A stretch of DNA of 64,000 nucleotides. It comes from Owenweeksia sp965214115. Its GTDB lineage: Bacteria; Bacteroidota; Bacteroidia; Flavobacteriales; Schleiferiaceae. The stretch is from the NCBI GenBank assembly GCA_965214115.1, contig CBDCAU010000007.1, positions 124,001 to 188,000 on the forward strand, written 5' to 3'. The position numbers were made by a program, and so were the translations under genes. Position 1 is the stretch's first letter; every line of letters begins with the position of its first letter. Shown one piece after another: positions 33,228-42,479 of the stretch. Below the pieces are notes generated by a model. The model saw nothing but the letters and a program-made list of their open reading frames with translations, did no database searches and was not told where the DNA came from.

Positions 33228-34016
33228 ATGAAACACGGCTTACTCTTGGTTTTGGCGGTGGCCCTTTTTTCTTCGTGCATCTCCCGCAAAAAGCTGACGT
33301 ATCTGCAAAGCCAAGGTGAAACGGCGGACACCTTGCAGACGCTGAACTTGCAGCGCAACGAGTATCAGGTGCAGATCAACGATATTATAAACGTGACGGT
33401 GAAAAGCTACGACGAGAAAATCTCGGGGCTTTTCAATGTGACCGACCAAAGCCGCAGCAACCTCAACGGCGGCGATTTGATTTTCTACCTGAACGGCTAT
33501 TCCGTGGACGAGCGCGGGATGATTTATATGCCCGTGCTGGGCGAGGTGAACGTTTTAGGCAACACCATCCCCGAAATCAAGGAAAAAATCAAGACGCAAC
33601 TGGGCGAGTATTTTATTGATGAAACTGTGTTTATAAATGTGCAACTGGCGGGCATCCGCTACACGGTGGTGGGCGATGCCAGCCGGCCGGGCAAGTACGT
33701 CATCTATCAGAATCAGGCGAATATCTTCGAGGCGCTTTCCGTGGCGGGAGACATCACTTTGGTGGGCGATCGCAAGGAAGTGCAAATCATCCGACAGACC
33801 CCCAGCGGCGTAGTATTCTACGATTTGGATCTGACCGATAAAAACGTGGTGACCGACCCGCGCTATTTTATCCAGCCCAACGATATTATCAACGTGAAAC
33901 CGCTGCCCGCCAAGTCGCTGGGGCTGGGCACCACGGGCTTTGGCACCTTGGTGTCGTTGGTGTCATTGGTGGCCAGCACGCTGTCCATTATCGTCTTCAT
34001 CCAAAGAATTGAATAA
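33228..34016 (+). CDS. Wza-like polysaccharide export lipoprotein
   Basis: 262 residues. A signal peptide ends in a lipobox (LFSSC near residue 17). The polysaccharide export (Poly_export) domain starts near 45 (YQVQINDIINVTVKSYD), followed by SLBB-type blocks (GEVNVLGNTIPEIKEKI and VVGDASRPGKYVIYQ, NIFEALSVAGD) and a C-terminal hydrophobic segment. It forms the outer-membrane/periplasmic channel for exported polysaccharide. It is the first gene of the locus, 24 bases before the Wzc-like kinase. Confidence 0.92.
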   Translation: MKHGLLLVLAVALFSSCISRKKLTYLQSQGETADTLQTLNLQRNEYQVQINDIINVTVKSYDEKISGLFNVTDQSRSNLNGGDLIFYLNGYSVDERGMIYMPVLGEVNVLGNTIPEIKEKIKTQLGEYFIDETVFINVQLAGIRYTVVGDASRPGKYVIYQNQANIFEALSVAGDITLVGDRKEVQIIRQTPSGVVFYDLDLTDKNVVTDPRYFIQPNDIINVKPLPAKSLGLGTTGFGTLVSLVSLVASTLSIIVFIQRIE

Positions 34017-34040
34017 AGAAATTCGGAAACCCTCCTCTCG

Positions 34041-36470
34041 ATGAGTGATCTCCAAAACCCACAAATGCAACCGCCCGAAGAGGACACGATTGACCTCAAG
34101 TCGATGGTGAACAAGCTGCTGCGCCGCTGGCCGCTGTTTTTGGTCTGCGTGATTTTGGCATTGGTAGTGGCCTTTTTGGTAAACCGCTACACCAAGCGGC
34201 GCTACGAGGTGCGGGCGGTGATGATGATCGAAACCGACAAGAACAGCGGCGGCGGCATCGAAAACCTGATGACCTCGATGGGCTATTACAACCCGTTGCT
34301 CACTTACGAAAATGAACTGGTGGTGATGCGCTCTTATTCGCTGACGGAGCGCACTTTGAGCCAATTGGATTTTGGGATTTCCTATTATGAAGAAGGCCGG
34401 ATCGTGACCGATGAAATTTACCCCAGTCCGCCTTTTGTGGTGGAAATGGACACGGCGCACATCCAAGTGGCGCAGTCGGAATTCCGCTTGGAAAGTCGCG
34501 GCGAGGATAGCTACTTTCTGGAGTTGAGCGAGCCAAATGCGCTCTACGACTTTGTGGACGGCCGGCGGCGATTTATTTCCGATGAAGACTTAAAGGGAGC
34601 CACGATTTCCGGCGAGTTTGCCTACGGTCAGTGGGTGGAAAACGACTATCTGCGATTTCGGGTGGTGCGGCAGAAAAAGCTGGTGAAAGGGCGGCCTTAC
34701 GTTTTCGTGATTCAAAATCCCGAAACGATGGTGCGGCGGTATCAATACAAGCTCAATGTAGAACCGACGGAGGAAGGCAGCTCGGCAGTGGACATCAAAA
34801 TGACCGACGAGGTGCCGCAAAAAGCGCAGGAATATGTTAACACTTTTATAGAAGAATATTTGGCGCGCGGGCTGGAGCGCAAAAATCAAATCAGCGACCG
34901 CACCTTGGATTTTATTTCCGACGAACTTACCTTGATTGAAGATTCGCTGCGCAAGGTGGAAATCGTGCTGCAGCGTTTTCGCAGTGATAATAAAATTATC
35001 AACCTCAGTACGGAAGGGCAGGAGGTTTTCAGCCGGATGTACGAGCTGGAATCGCAACTAGCCACCGAGCAGACCAAGCGGAAATACTATCAATATCTGA
35101 AAGAATATTTGGATGAAAACCGCGATTTTTCGGCGGTGGTGGCGCCCTCGTCGCTGGGCGTGGCCGACCCGCTGCTGAACCGATTGATCCAAGATTTGAC
35201 CAATCTATACGCGCAACTGAACGAAGTGGGGCTGAGCGCCAAAGAAGACAATCCCATCACCATCCGGCTGAAATCGCAGATAAACGCGGCCAGCCGCGCG
35301 CTGCGCGAAAACTTGGAGAGCATCCGCCAAGGTTCGCAAATTTTGATAAACGATTTGGAAACCCGCTTGGCGCGGATGGAAGGCGAGGTGGCCACCTTCC
35401 CGAAAACGGAGCGCGAGCTGCTGGAAATCCAGCGGAAATTTACCATCAACGAAGACCTTTACATTTTCTTGAAACAGAAACAGGCCGAAACGGGCATTGC
35501 CAAGGCGAGCAACCGGCCGGACAATGTGGTGATCGACTACGCCCGCGCCGACCCCAGCCCAGTATCGCCCGACACGGGGCGGAACTACGGCGTTTCGGTT
35601 TTGCTGGGCTTATTGCTGCCGGGCATTTTCGTGTTCGCCAAAGATTATTTTGACAACAAAGTGCGCTCCGGCGAAGACATTGAAAAGATGACCCGGATAC
35701 CGCTGATGGGCATCGTGGGGCACAACGGCAAAGACACGAACACCATTGTTCTGGATCATCCAAAATCGGCCATTTCCGAAAGTTTCCGCGCCATCCGCGC
35801 CAATCTGAAATTTGTATCGGACGACAAAAAGCCCGGTGAAATTTTCTTGATTACCTCGTCGATCGGGGGGGAGGGGAAAACCTTTTCGTCCATCAACCTG
35901 GCCAGCGTGTTGGCTTTGGGAAACAAAAAAACCCTGCTGGTGGGCGTGGATTTGCGCAAGCCAAAAATCTACGGCGATTTTGATTTGAAAAACGATGTGG
36001 GGCTTTCCAATTATTTGGTGGATGATGCCACTTTGGAAGAAGCGATTCAAAAGACCTCGCAGCCGCATCTGGATTTGCTCTCGGCGGGCATCATCCCGCC
36101 CAACCCATCGGAATTGATTATGACCGCCAAGTTCGCGAAATTGATGGAAGAACTGCGCGAGCAATATGATTATGTGGTGCTGGACAGCCCGCCTGTGGGG
36201 CTGGTGGCGGATGCTTTTGAACTGATGAAATACGCCAACGCCACCCTATTTGTGGTGCGCCAGAATTATACGGAAAAAAGCCTGTTGGAATTCATCGACG
36301 AGCGCTATAAAAAAGGACTGATGAAAAACATCGCCATCGTGATGAACGACGACCGGCGCAGCCGCGGGAAGTACGGCTATGGCTACGGTTACGGCTATGG
36401 CTACGGCTATTTTGAAGAAGATGCCAACCGTGGGATTTGGCAGCGCATCAAGAGTATTTTTAGGCGCTAA
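34041..36470 (+). CDS. Wzc-like polysaccharide co-polymerase/tyrosine kinase
   Basis: 809 residues. An N-terminal Wzz domain has a membrane helix (~34-53), a long periplasmic coiled region (~230-470), the GNVR-type segment (KTERELLEIQRKF, ~455) and a second helix (~518-535). A cytoplasmic BY-kinase domain follows, with Walker A GGEGKTFSS (~609), Walker A' TLLVGVDLRKP and Walker B YVVLDSPP (~711). The C-terminal YGYGYGYGYGYGYF tail (~779-791) is a Tyr cluster for autophosphorylation. It controls chain length and export with the Wza-like protein. Confidence 0.93.
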   Translation: MSDLQNPQMQPPEEDTIDLKSMVNKLLRRWPLFLVCVILALVVAFLVNRYTKRRYEVRAVMMIETDKNSGGGIENLMTSMGYYNPLLTYENELVVMRSYSLTERTLSQLDFGISYYEEGRIVTDEIYPSPPFVVEMDTAHIQVAQSEFRLESRGEDSYFLELSEPNALYDFVDGRRRFISDEDLKGATISGEFAYGQWVENDYLRFRVVRQKKLVKGRPYVFVIQNPETMVRRYQYKLNVEPTEEGSSAVDIKMTDEVPQKAQEYVNTFIEEYLARGLERKNQISDRTLDFISDELTLIEDSLRKVEIVLQRFRSDNKIINLSTEGQEVFSRMYELESQLATEQTKRKYYQYLKEYLDENRDFSAVVAPSSLGVADPLLNRLIQDLTNLYAQLNEVGLSAKEDNPITIRLKSQINAASRALRENLESIRQGSQILINDLETRLARMEGEVATFPKTERELLEIQRKFTINEDLYIFLKQKQAETGIAKASNRPDNVVIDYARADPSPVSPDTGRNYGVSVLLGLLLPGIFVFAKDYFDNKVRSGEDIEKMTRIPLMGIVGHNGKDTNTIVLDHPKSAISESFRAIRANLKFVSDDKKPGEIFLITSSIGGEGKTFSSINLASVLALGNKKTLLVGVDLRKPKIYGDFDLKNDVGLSNYLVDDATLEEAIQKTSQPHLDLLSAGIIPPNPSELIMTAKFAKLMEELREQYDYVVLDSPPVGLVADAFELMKYANATLFVVRQNYTEKSLLEFIDERYKKGLMKNIAIVMNDDRRSRGKYGYGYGYGYGYGYFEEDANRGIWQRIKSIFRR

Positions 36471-36514
36471 ACCTAATTTCAAAAAAACTTAACTCTACTG
36501 CTATTTTTATAAAA

Positions 36515-37822
36515 ATGAAACACGAAGCCCCTCTCCCTGAAAATAATCACATTGCCATTGTGGGCCTCGGCTATGTGGGCTTGCCACTGGCGGTGGAATT
36601 TGCCAAATCGCGCCCCGTGGTGGGATTTGACATCAACGAAAACCGCGTGAACCAACTCCGCAACGGCCGCGACGCCACGCTGGAAGTGGAAGACGAAGAC
36701 CTGAAAAAAGTGCTATCGCAGAACCAAAGTGAAACCGGACTTTTTTGCACCACCGATGTGCAGGCGATGAAAGACTGCTGCACTTTCATCATCACCGTGC
36801 CCACGCCCACCGACAAATACAACCGCCCCGTTTTGACCCCGCTGATAAAAGCCAGCGAGGCCGTGGGCGAAATCCTGAAAAAAGGCGACGTGGTGATTTA
36901 TGAATCCACCGTTTATCCCGGCGTGACGGAGGAAGAATGCGTACCGATTTTGGAAAAAATTTCGGGTTTGACATTCAATGAGGATTTTACGGCGGGCTAT
37001 TCTCCCGAAAGGATAAACCCCGGCGACAAGATGCACACCGTCACTAAAATTATGAAAGTGACCAGCGGCAGCACCCCCGCCGCTGCAGATTATGTGGACA
37101 ATTTGTACCGCGAAGTCATCACGGCGGGGACGCACAAAGCCTCTTCGCTAAAAGTGGCCGAGGCGGCGAAAGTCATCGAAAACGCGCAGCGCGACATTAA
37201 CATCGCCTTTGTGAACGAACTGGCCAAGATTTTCAACAAACTGGAAATTGACACTTTGGAAGTGCTGGAAGCGGCGGGGACGAAATGGAATTTTCTCCCG
37301 TTCCGGCCGGGTTTGGTGGGCGGCCACTGCATCGGCGTGGATCCGTATTACTTGGCGCAGAAAGCGCAGGAAGTGGGCTACCACCCCGAAATCATCTTGG
37401 CGGGCCGGCGGCTCAACGATGGGATGGGCCAGTACGTGGCCAGCGAAGTGGTGCGCCTGATGCTGCGCGACGATGTCCGCATCAAAAATTCCAAGGTGCT
37501 GATGTTGGGCATCACGTTCAAGGAAAACTGCCCCGATATCCGCAACACGCGGGCGATTGACATTTACCACGAGCTGGAAAAATTTCAGATGGACGTGGAT
37601 ATTTATGACCCGTGGGCGGATTTTGACGAGGTGAAAAGTGAGTACGGCATCGAAATCCAAACGGAAACAAGTGATTTGGCAAACGATTATGCGGCGGTGA
37701 TTTTAGCCGTTTCCCACCAAGAATTTGGTGAAATGGACTTGGGTAATTTCTGTAAAGAAAAATGCATCATTTACGATGTGAAAGGATTTCTTCAAAAAGA
37801 TAAAATAACCGCGAGACTGTAA
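36515..37822 (+). CDS. UDP-N-acetyl-hexosamine dehydrogenase (WbpA/TviB type)
   Basis: 435 residues. GLGYVGLPLAVEFA is the NAD-binding loop (~16-29). TVYPGVTEEECVP, GYSPERINPGD and KVIENAQRDINIAFVNEL precede the catalytic Cys in GGHCIGVDPYYLA (Cys ~271). This class oxidises C6 of UDP-GlcNAc or UDP-GalNAc to the uronic acid; the GDKMHTVTKI block is TviB/WbpA-like rather than Ugd-like, so I favour the N-acetylated substrate. The product feeds the epimerase five bases downstream. Confidence 0.88.
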   Translation: MKHEAPLPENNHIAIVGLGYVGLPLAVEFAKSRPVVGFDINENRVNQLRNGRDATLEVEDEDLKKVLSQNQSETGLFCTTDVQAMKDCCTFIITVPTPTDKYNRPVLTPLIKASEAVGEILKKGDVVIYESTVYPGVTEEECVPILEKISGLTFNEDFTAGYSPERINPGDKMHTVTKIMKVTSGSTPAAADYVDNLYREVITAGTHKASSLKVAEAAKVIENAQRDINIAFVNELAKIFNKLEIDTLEVLEAAGTKWNFLPFRPGLVGGHCIGVDPYYLAQKAQEVGYHPEIILAGRRLNDGMGQYVASEVVRLMLRDDVRIKNSKVLMLGITFKENCPDIRNTRAIDIYHELEKFQMDVDIYDPWADFDEVKSEYGIEIQTETSDLANDYAAVILAVSHQEFGEMDLGNFCKEKCIIYDVKGFLQKDKITARL

Positions 37823-37827
37823 AGGCT

Positions 37828-38886
37828 ATGAAAATTTTAATCACGGGCACGGCGGGTTTCATCGGTTTCCACCTCGCCCAAAAACTGATAGAGCGCGGCG
37901 ACGAGGTGGTCGGGCTGGACAGCATTAACGATTATTACGACCTGCGCATCAAATACGGGCGGCTGGCGGAAACAGGGATTTCCAAAGAAAAAATCGAAGA
38001 AGGAAAACTGGTGCAGAGCGAGAAATTCCCGAACTACCGCTTTGTGAAAATGCAGTTGGAAGACGGCGCGAAAATCCACGAACTTTTTCAGAAAGAAAAA
38101 TTTGACAAGGTGTGCAACCTCGCCGCGCAGGCCGGCGTGCGCTACAGTTTGGAAAATCCGATGGCCTACATCAACGCGAACATCGTGGGATTCACGCATA
38201 TTTTGGAAGCCTGCCGCCACAATAACGTAAAACACTTGGCCTACGCCAGTTCCAGCAGCGTTTACGGTTTGAACGAATCGATGCCGTTCAGCACTTCCGA
38301 CAATGTGGACCACCCGATTTCGCTCTACGCGGCCAGCAAAAAAAGCAACGAACTGATGGCGCATACCTACAGCCATTTGTTTGGATTGCCCACCACGGGG
38401 CTGCGGTTTTTCACGGTGTATGGGCCGTGGGGCCGGCCGGATATGGCGCTGTTCCTTTTTACCAAAGCGATGCTGGAAGGGAAGCCGATTCAAGTTTTTA
38501 ATGAAGGAAATATGAAGCGCGATTTCACCTATGTGGATGATATCGTGGAAGGCGTCATCCGCGTGATTGACCATCCGCCGACAGGCAACCCAAAATGGAC
38601 GGCGAAAAACCCCGACCCCGGCAGTTCCGTAGCGCCTTATAAAGTATATAACATCGGCAACAGCGCACCGGTGCAGTTGATGGATTTCATCCGAGAAATC
38701 GAAAAAAACTTGGGCATCGAAGCGGAAAAAAACCTCCTGCCGATGCAGCCCGGCGATGTGCCGGCCACCTCCGCCAACGTGGATGATTTGATTGAAAATC
38801 TCGACTACAAACCGGATACGACCACGGAATACGGGATTCGGAAATTTGTGGAATGGTACAAGGCCTTCTACCAAATTAAAGATTGA
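37828..38886 (+). CDS. NAD-dependent UDP-uronate 4-epimerase
   Basis: 352 residues, SDR fold. GTAGFIGFHLAQKL (NAD loop, ~7), CNLAAQAGVRYSLENP, the catalytic Ser/Thr in SSSSVYG and YAASK (Tyr/Lys, ~166) are present. The motif VYGPWGRPDMALFLFTKA is characteristic of UDP-glucuronate 4-epimerases. Together with the upstream dehydrogenase it would supply a galacturonate-type sugar, perhaps N-acetylated. The two genes are separated by five bases. Confidence 0.9.
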   Translation: MKILITGTAGFIGFHLAQKLIERGDEVVGLDSINDYYDLRIKYGRLAETGISKEKIEEGKLVQSEKFPNYRFVKMQLEDGAKIHELFQKEKFDKVCNLAAQAGVRYSLENPMAYINANIVGFTHILEACRHNNVKHLAYASSSSVYGLNESMPFSTSDNVDHPISLYAASKKSNELMAHTYSHLFGLPTTGLRFFTVYGPWGRPDMALFLFTKAMLEGKPIQVFNEGNMKRDFTYVDDIVEGVIRVIDHPPTGNPKWTAKNPDPGSSVAPYKVYNIGNSAPVQLMDFIREIEKNLGIEAEKNLLPMQPGDVPATSANVDDLIENLDYKPDTTTEYGIRKFVEWYKAFYQIKD

Positions 38887-38898
38887 GTCAAGCCATCT

Positions 38899-38915
38899 CT
38901 TTTAGCGCCTAAAAG
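38899..38915. other. perfect hairpin between epimerase and flippase genes
   Basis: CTTTTAG and CTAAAAG form a seven-base stem around CGC. It has no T tract and lies seven bases before the flippase ATG, so it might hide that gene's ribosome-binding region. Confidence 0.35.
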
Positions 38916-38921
38916 CTGCGA

Positions 38922-40382
38922 ATGAGCCATTTAAAAAAAGGGGGACTGTATATGCTGGCGGGTTCGGCGGGGCAGTCGGCTATGCGGGTTTTGTTTACGA
39001 TGGTTTTGGCGCGCCTTCTAACGCCGGAGGATTTCGGGCTCATCGCCACGGCCACCATTGTCACCAGCTTTGCCGAACTGTTCGTGCAGTTTGGGTTTGG
39101 CCAAAGTTTGGTGCAGAAGAAGAAAATCAGCCCACAGGACGTGGGTACCGCCTATACTTGCTCTTTGGCATTGGGCGTGGCTTTCGGGCTTTCTACCTTG
39201 GCGCTGGCCGAGCCTTTAGCCCACTTTTTTGAGCAGCCCGCCTTGGCCCCCGTTCTTAGAATGCTGGCGCTGTTGTTCCCCATCAAGAGTCTCAACCAAA
39301 TCCAGTACGGAATTTTGCAAAGAGAGATGAAGTTCAAAGCACTGGCCGGCCGTGATGCCCTTTCCTATTTAATAGGGTACGGGATGGCAGGCATAGGTTT
39401 GGCCATATTGGGATACGGCGTTTATGCCTTGGTATGGGCCATTTTGTTGCAAGCTGTGGTTTATAGTATTTTGCTCTCGGTCAGCCAGCAATCGTATAAA
39501 ATACGCTTTTCCTATTCCAGCCAAAGTTTCAACGCTCTATTTTCTTTTGGCAAAAACTTGACTTTGGCGAAAATTTTCAACTATGCCGCCACCAGGGGGG
39601 ATTACTTTATCATCTCGAAGATGCTGGGCGCTGCGCCTTTGGGATACTACAGCCGAGGCTATTCGCTGATGAACATCCCTAACAATCTGGCGGGGCGCTC
39701 GGTGGATACGGTGCTATTCTCCGATTTTTCCAAGAACCAAGAAAACCGAAGCAAAGTGGCTACCACCTTGGGGAAAGCCTATTTGATGATCTTACGGGTT
39801 ACCCTGCCAGCCTTGCCGTGGTTTTTTTTCTATGCCGAGGAGATAGTTTTGCTCCTATTGGGCGAGCAGTGGCGGCCCGTAATCGCCATTTTCCAAGTGT
39901 TGATTGTGGGAATGAGTTTTCGGCTGCTCTACAAAATCAGCAGCTCCTTGGTGCGGGGGCTGGGCTATATGGTATTCAATCGGTGGGCGCAGTTTGCCTA
40001 TATGCTGGTGGTGTTGGCAGGTAGTTACGTTGGCTCCTTCATCGGGTTGCAAATGATTGCCTGGACAATCAATTTAGCCATTTTTTTGAATTTTATGGTA
40101 CTCACTCACAAGGTGGTTTTGGAAACGGATTATCGATGGGCGATGCTGGGGCGAGCCTTCGTTAGCGTAGTGCCGGTCACCCTCTTGGTGGCTGGTATTT
40201 GCTGGCTTTGCACGTGGGGGTTTGGCGAATTGCACATCCAGGGTTTTGCGGAATTTATTTTTTCGGCCGGATTGATAGCGATAGCTTTGTACCTATGCGA
40301 TAGATTTTTGCCAGCCATAGCTTTTGCTGGCCAATTGACAAAGGCGCTCCAACTGGGTCAAATCAAACAATTGATGAAATGA
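38922..40382 (+). CDS. Wzx-type polysaccharide flippase (MOP superfamily, WzxC-like)
   Basis: 486 residues, 12-14 membrane helices. The N-terminus (GGLYMLAGSAGQSAMRVLFT and MVLARLLTPEDFGLIATATI) and LQREMKFKALAGRD are typical of WzxC-like flippases, which move undecaprenyl-linked repeat units across the inner membrane. Together with the Wzy-like polymerase and Wzc kinase this defines a Wzx/Wzy-dependent pathway. Its stop overlaps an ATGA at 40379, the likely original start of the next gene. Confidence 0.92.
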   Translation: MSHLKKGGLYMLAGSAGQSAMRVLFTMVLARLLTPEDFGLIATATIVTSFAELFVQFGFGQSLVQKKKISPQDVGTAYTCSLALGVAFGLSTLALAEPLAHFFEQPALAPVLRMLALLFPIKSLNQIQYGILQREMKFKALAGRDALSYLIGYGMAGIGLAILGYGVYALVWAILLQAVVYSILLSVSQQSYKIRFSYSSQSFNALFSFGKNLTLAKIFNYAATRGDYFIISKMLGAAPLGYYSRGYSLMNIPNNLAGRSVDTVLFSDFSKNQENRSKVATTLGKAYLMILRVTLPALPWFFFYAEEIVLLLLGEQWRPVIAIFQVLIVGMSFRLLYKISSSLVRGLGYMVFNRWAQFAYMLVVLAGSYVGSFIGLQMIAWTINLAIFLNFMVLTHKVVLETDYRWAMLGRAFVSVVPVTLLVAGICWLCTWGFGELHIQGFAEFIFSAGLIAIALYLCDRFLPAIAFAGQLTKALQLGQIKQLMK

Positions 40383-40398
40383 GAAGAATAATCCGTTT

Positions 40399-41334
40399 TT
40401 GTACCATTTTCTCAAAACTCCTCCCTTTCTGAAAAGCTATATTTTCATAGGAGGATGCCCCCGTAGCGGCACTACCCTGCTGGCCACTTTGCTCAATGGT
40501 TCGCCGGCGGTATGCACTGGCCCAGAAGCCCATTTCAAATTTTGGATGCTGGCGAATCCCCGCCGCTGGGATGCCCAGGTGCGCCAAAGATTGCTCGGCG
40601 ACTTCCGGTTCAAACTTTGGGCGTCCGAAAAGATGTTGGACTCTATTCCGGACGGCGCCGAAATGCCAGAGGTTTTCACCGCCATTGCCGCCAGCCGCTG
40701 CCCTACGGGCGAAACCCATTTTGCCGACCATACCCCGGAAAATTTCCACCATTATGCATCCCTGAAAAAACATTATCCCCAAGCGCGTTTCATACATATC
40801 ATCCGCGATCCCAGGGCGGTATTTGCCTCCGTGAAAAGTTTGGTTTGGGGGCCCAATACGCCCACGCAATTTATCCGCTGGTGGTCGCGCAACGTGCTGA
40901 TGGGGCTGGCTCCCCTCGCATCCGATGACTGTTGCACGGCCGTAAAATTCGAAGAACTGGTGGCGCATCCGGAACAGACACTCCGGCGGATCTCGCAATG
41001 GTTGAACATTCCGTATGAAGAAAAAATGCTTTGGGGCGATGCGGGCTTTCTGCCGAGCTATACCAAGGGTCAGCACGCCTTGGTGGGCAAATCCCCTGAC
41101 AAGGGCACAATAGATAGTTGGAAAGAGAAACTGACCGCAAGCGAAATTAAGTTTATTGAAAAAAAACTCCAGTCGGAAATGGAGAACCTGGGCTACGAGC
41201 TTACGCCCGGCCCTCGCCACACCAGCCGGGTGCGGCAAATGGGGTGGCGGGCAAGAGGTATGGTAACATCGCTGCTGAACCGCCGCAAGGCACGGCGCAG
41301 AAAAAAAAATTCGGTGGATTTGAAAAATGGATAA
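40399..41334 (+). CDS. sulfotransferase 1 (5' end probably frameshifted)
   Basis: 311 residues from a TTG. GGCPRSGTTLLATLL is the 5'-phosphosulfate loop, and FIHIIRDPRAVFASVKS the 3'-phosphate loop of PAPS-dependent sulfotransferases. It would transfer sulfate to the polysaccharide. The start is suspicious. An ATG at 40379 overlaps the flippase stop, giving MRRIIRF, and one more T in the T5 run (40396-40400) would bring that ATG into frame with YHFLKTPPF. I suspect a one-base homopolymer loss at 40396-40400. Confidence 0.82.
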   Translation: MYHFLKTPPFLKSYIFIGGCPRSGTTLLATLLNGSPAVCTGPEAHFKFWMLANPRRWDAQVRQRLLGDFRFKLWASEKMLDSIPDGAEMPEVFTAIAASRCPTGETHFADHTPENFHHYASLKKHYPQARFIHIIRDPRAVFASVKSLVWGPNTPTQFIRWWSRNVLMGLAPLASDDCCTAVKFEELVAHPEQTLRRISQWLNIPYEEKMLWGDAGFLPSYTKGQHALVGKSPDKGTIDSWKEKLTASEIKFIEKKLQSEMENLGYELTPGPRHTSRVRQMGWRARGMVTSLLNRRKARRRKKNSVDLKNG

Positions 41335-42478
41335 AAAGCCCTTGATACTTTTCGTTTTTTTTCAGACTTCCGATAAGGCCAACGGAGGCCTGAACAGCTT
41401 GGTCGAGATTATGCTCAACCTCAAAGATTTTCGTGCCTTGGCCATTACCCAAAAGGAAACCGCCCTGAACCAAAAACTGAGAGCAGCGGGCGTGGAGGTA
41501 GAAGTGATGCCGATGAAGCTGCGGCGCGGTATATCCAATATTTTCGGCTTTTTCAAATTTGCCCGCCACTGCCGCCGCTTGGCCCAGTCGCGCGGTGCGC
41601 AGGTACTTCATTTGAACGATATGAACGCCCTGATGCACCTGTCCCCAGTGCTGCGCAGTTTGAAAATGAAAAAAATATTCAATGTCCGCGACGTGTTTGA
41701 ACCCCACCGCACCTACGGCAAAAAGTGGCGGCTGGTGAATGGATGCGACGAGATTTTGGTGCTTAGCGAGGATATGAAAGCGGAATTGCTGGAGCGGCTC
41801 CCCCTCCGCCGGCGGCTCTATTGGAAGGCGCATTTCCATATCACCTATAGCGTGGTGAACTTTGAGCGTTTTTACAAACCGGAGCAGGAAGAGCGCCGGG
41901 CCTTGCGCCAAACTCTCGGTTTTGCCGAGGGTAAGATCCATTGGCTTTTCGTGGCCAAATTTGGCGACAAGAAAAATCAGGCAGAATTCATAGAAAAGGC
42001 GCTGCCGCTGATAGCGGGCGAAAGCATAATTGTACATTTTGTGGGAGATTTTGATAAAGACAAAAATCCCTATGTGAGGGAATGTCTCAAAAGACTACGA
42101 CCTGAGGACCAAGACAAGGCCGTGTTTCACGGCTACCAACCGAGGGTAGAGGATTTTTATAAGGCGGGCGACCTCACCATAGTGCCCACACGCCGCGAGG
42201 GGCTGGCCCGCTGTATGATCGAGAGCCTGAGCTGCGGCTTGCCAGTGGTATCTTTTGATGTGAGCAGTGCGCGGGAAATTTTGGAAACCCACCAACTGGG
42301 CGCGGTGGTGCCGCAAGGCGATTATGCCCAACTGGTGGCCGAGGCTAAAAAATGGAGCCAAAAAAATGCCCGTAACCAAACCACATCGGACAAAGCCGCC
42401 CAACTTGCCTCCCTTCTTTTTTCAGCAAAAAATGTGATAGAAAGATATACCAACGCCGTGAGACCCACAAAAAACTAA
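41327..42478 (+). CDS. GT4-type glycosyltransferase
   Basis: 383 residues, GT-B fold. QTSDKANGGLNSLVEIML at the N-terminus, HLNDMNALMH near 103 and the C-terminal VPTRREGLARCMIESLSCGLPVVSFD (E-x7-E motif) place it in the Glyco_transf_4/Glycos_transf_1 family. It adds one sugar to the growing repeat unit on the cytosolic face; donor and linkage are not readable. It overlaps the first sulfotransferase by eight bases. Confidence 0.88.
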   Translation: MDKKPLILFVFFQTSDKANGGLNSLVEIMLNLKDFRALAITQKETALNQKLRAAGVEVEVMPMKLRRGISNIFGFFKFARHCRRLAQSRGAQVLHLNDMNALMHLSPVLRSLKMKKIFNVRDVFEPHRTYGKKWRLVNGCDEILVLSEDMKAELLERLPLRRRLYWKAHFHITYSVVNFERFYKPEQEERRALRQTLGFAEGKIHWLFVAKFGDKKNQAEFIEKALPLIAGESIIVHFVGDFDKDKNPYVRECLKRLRPEDQDKAVFHGYQPRVEDFYKAGDLTIVPTRREGLARCMIESLSCGLPVVSFDVSSAREILETHQLGAVVPQGDYAQLVAEAKKWSQKNARNQTTSDKAAQLASLLFSAKNVIERYTNAVRPTKN

Positions 42479-42479
42479 G

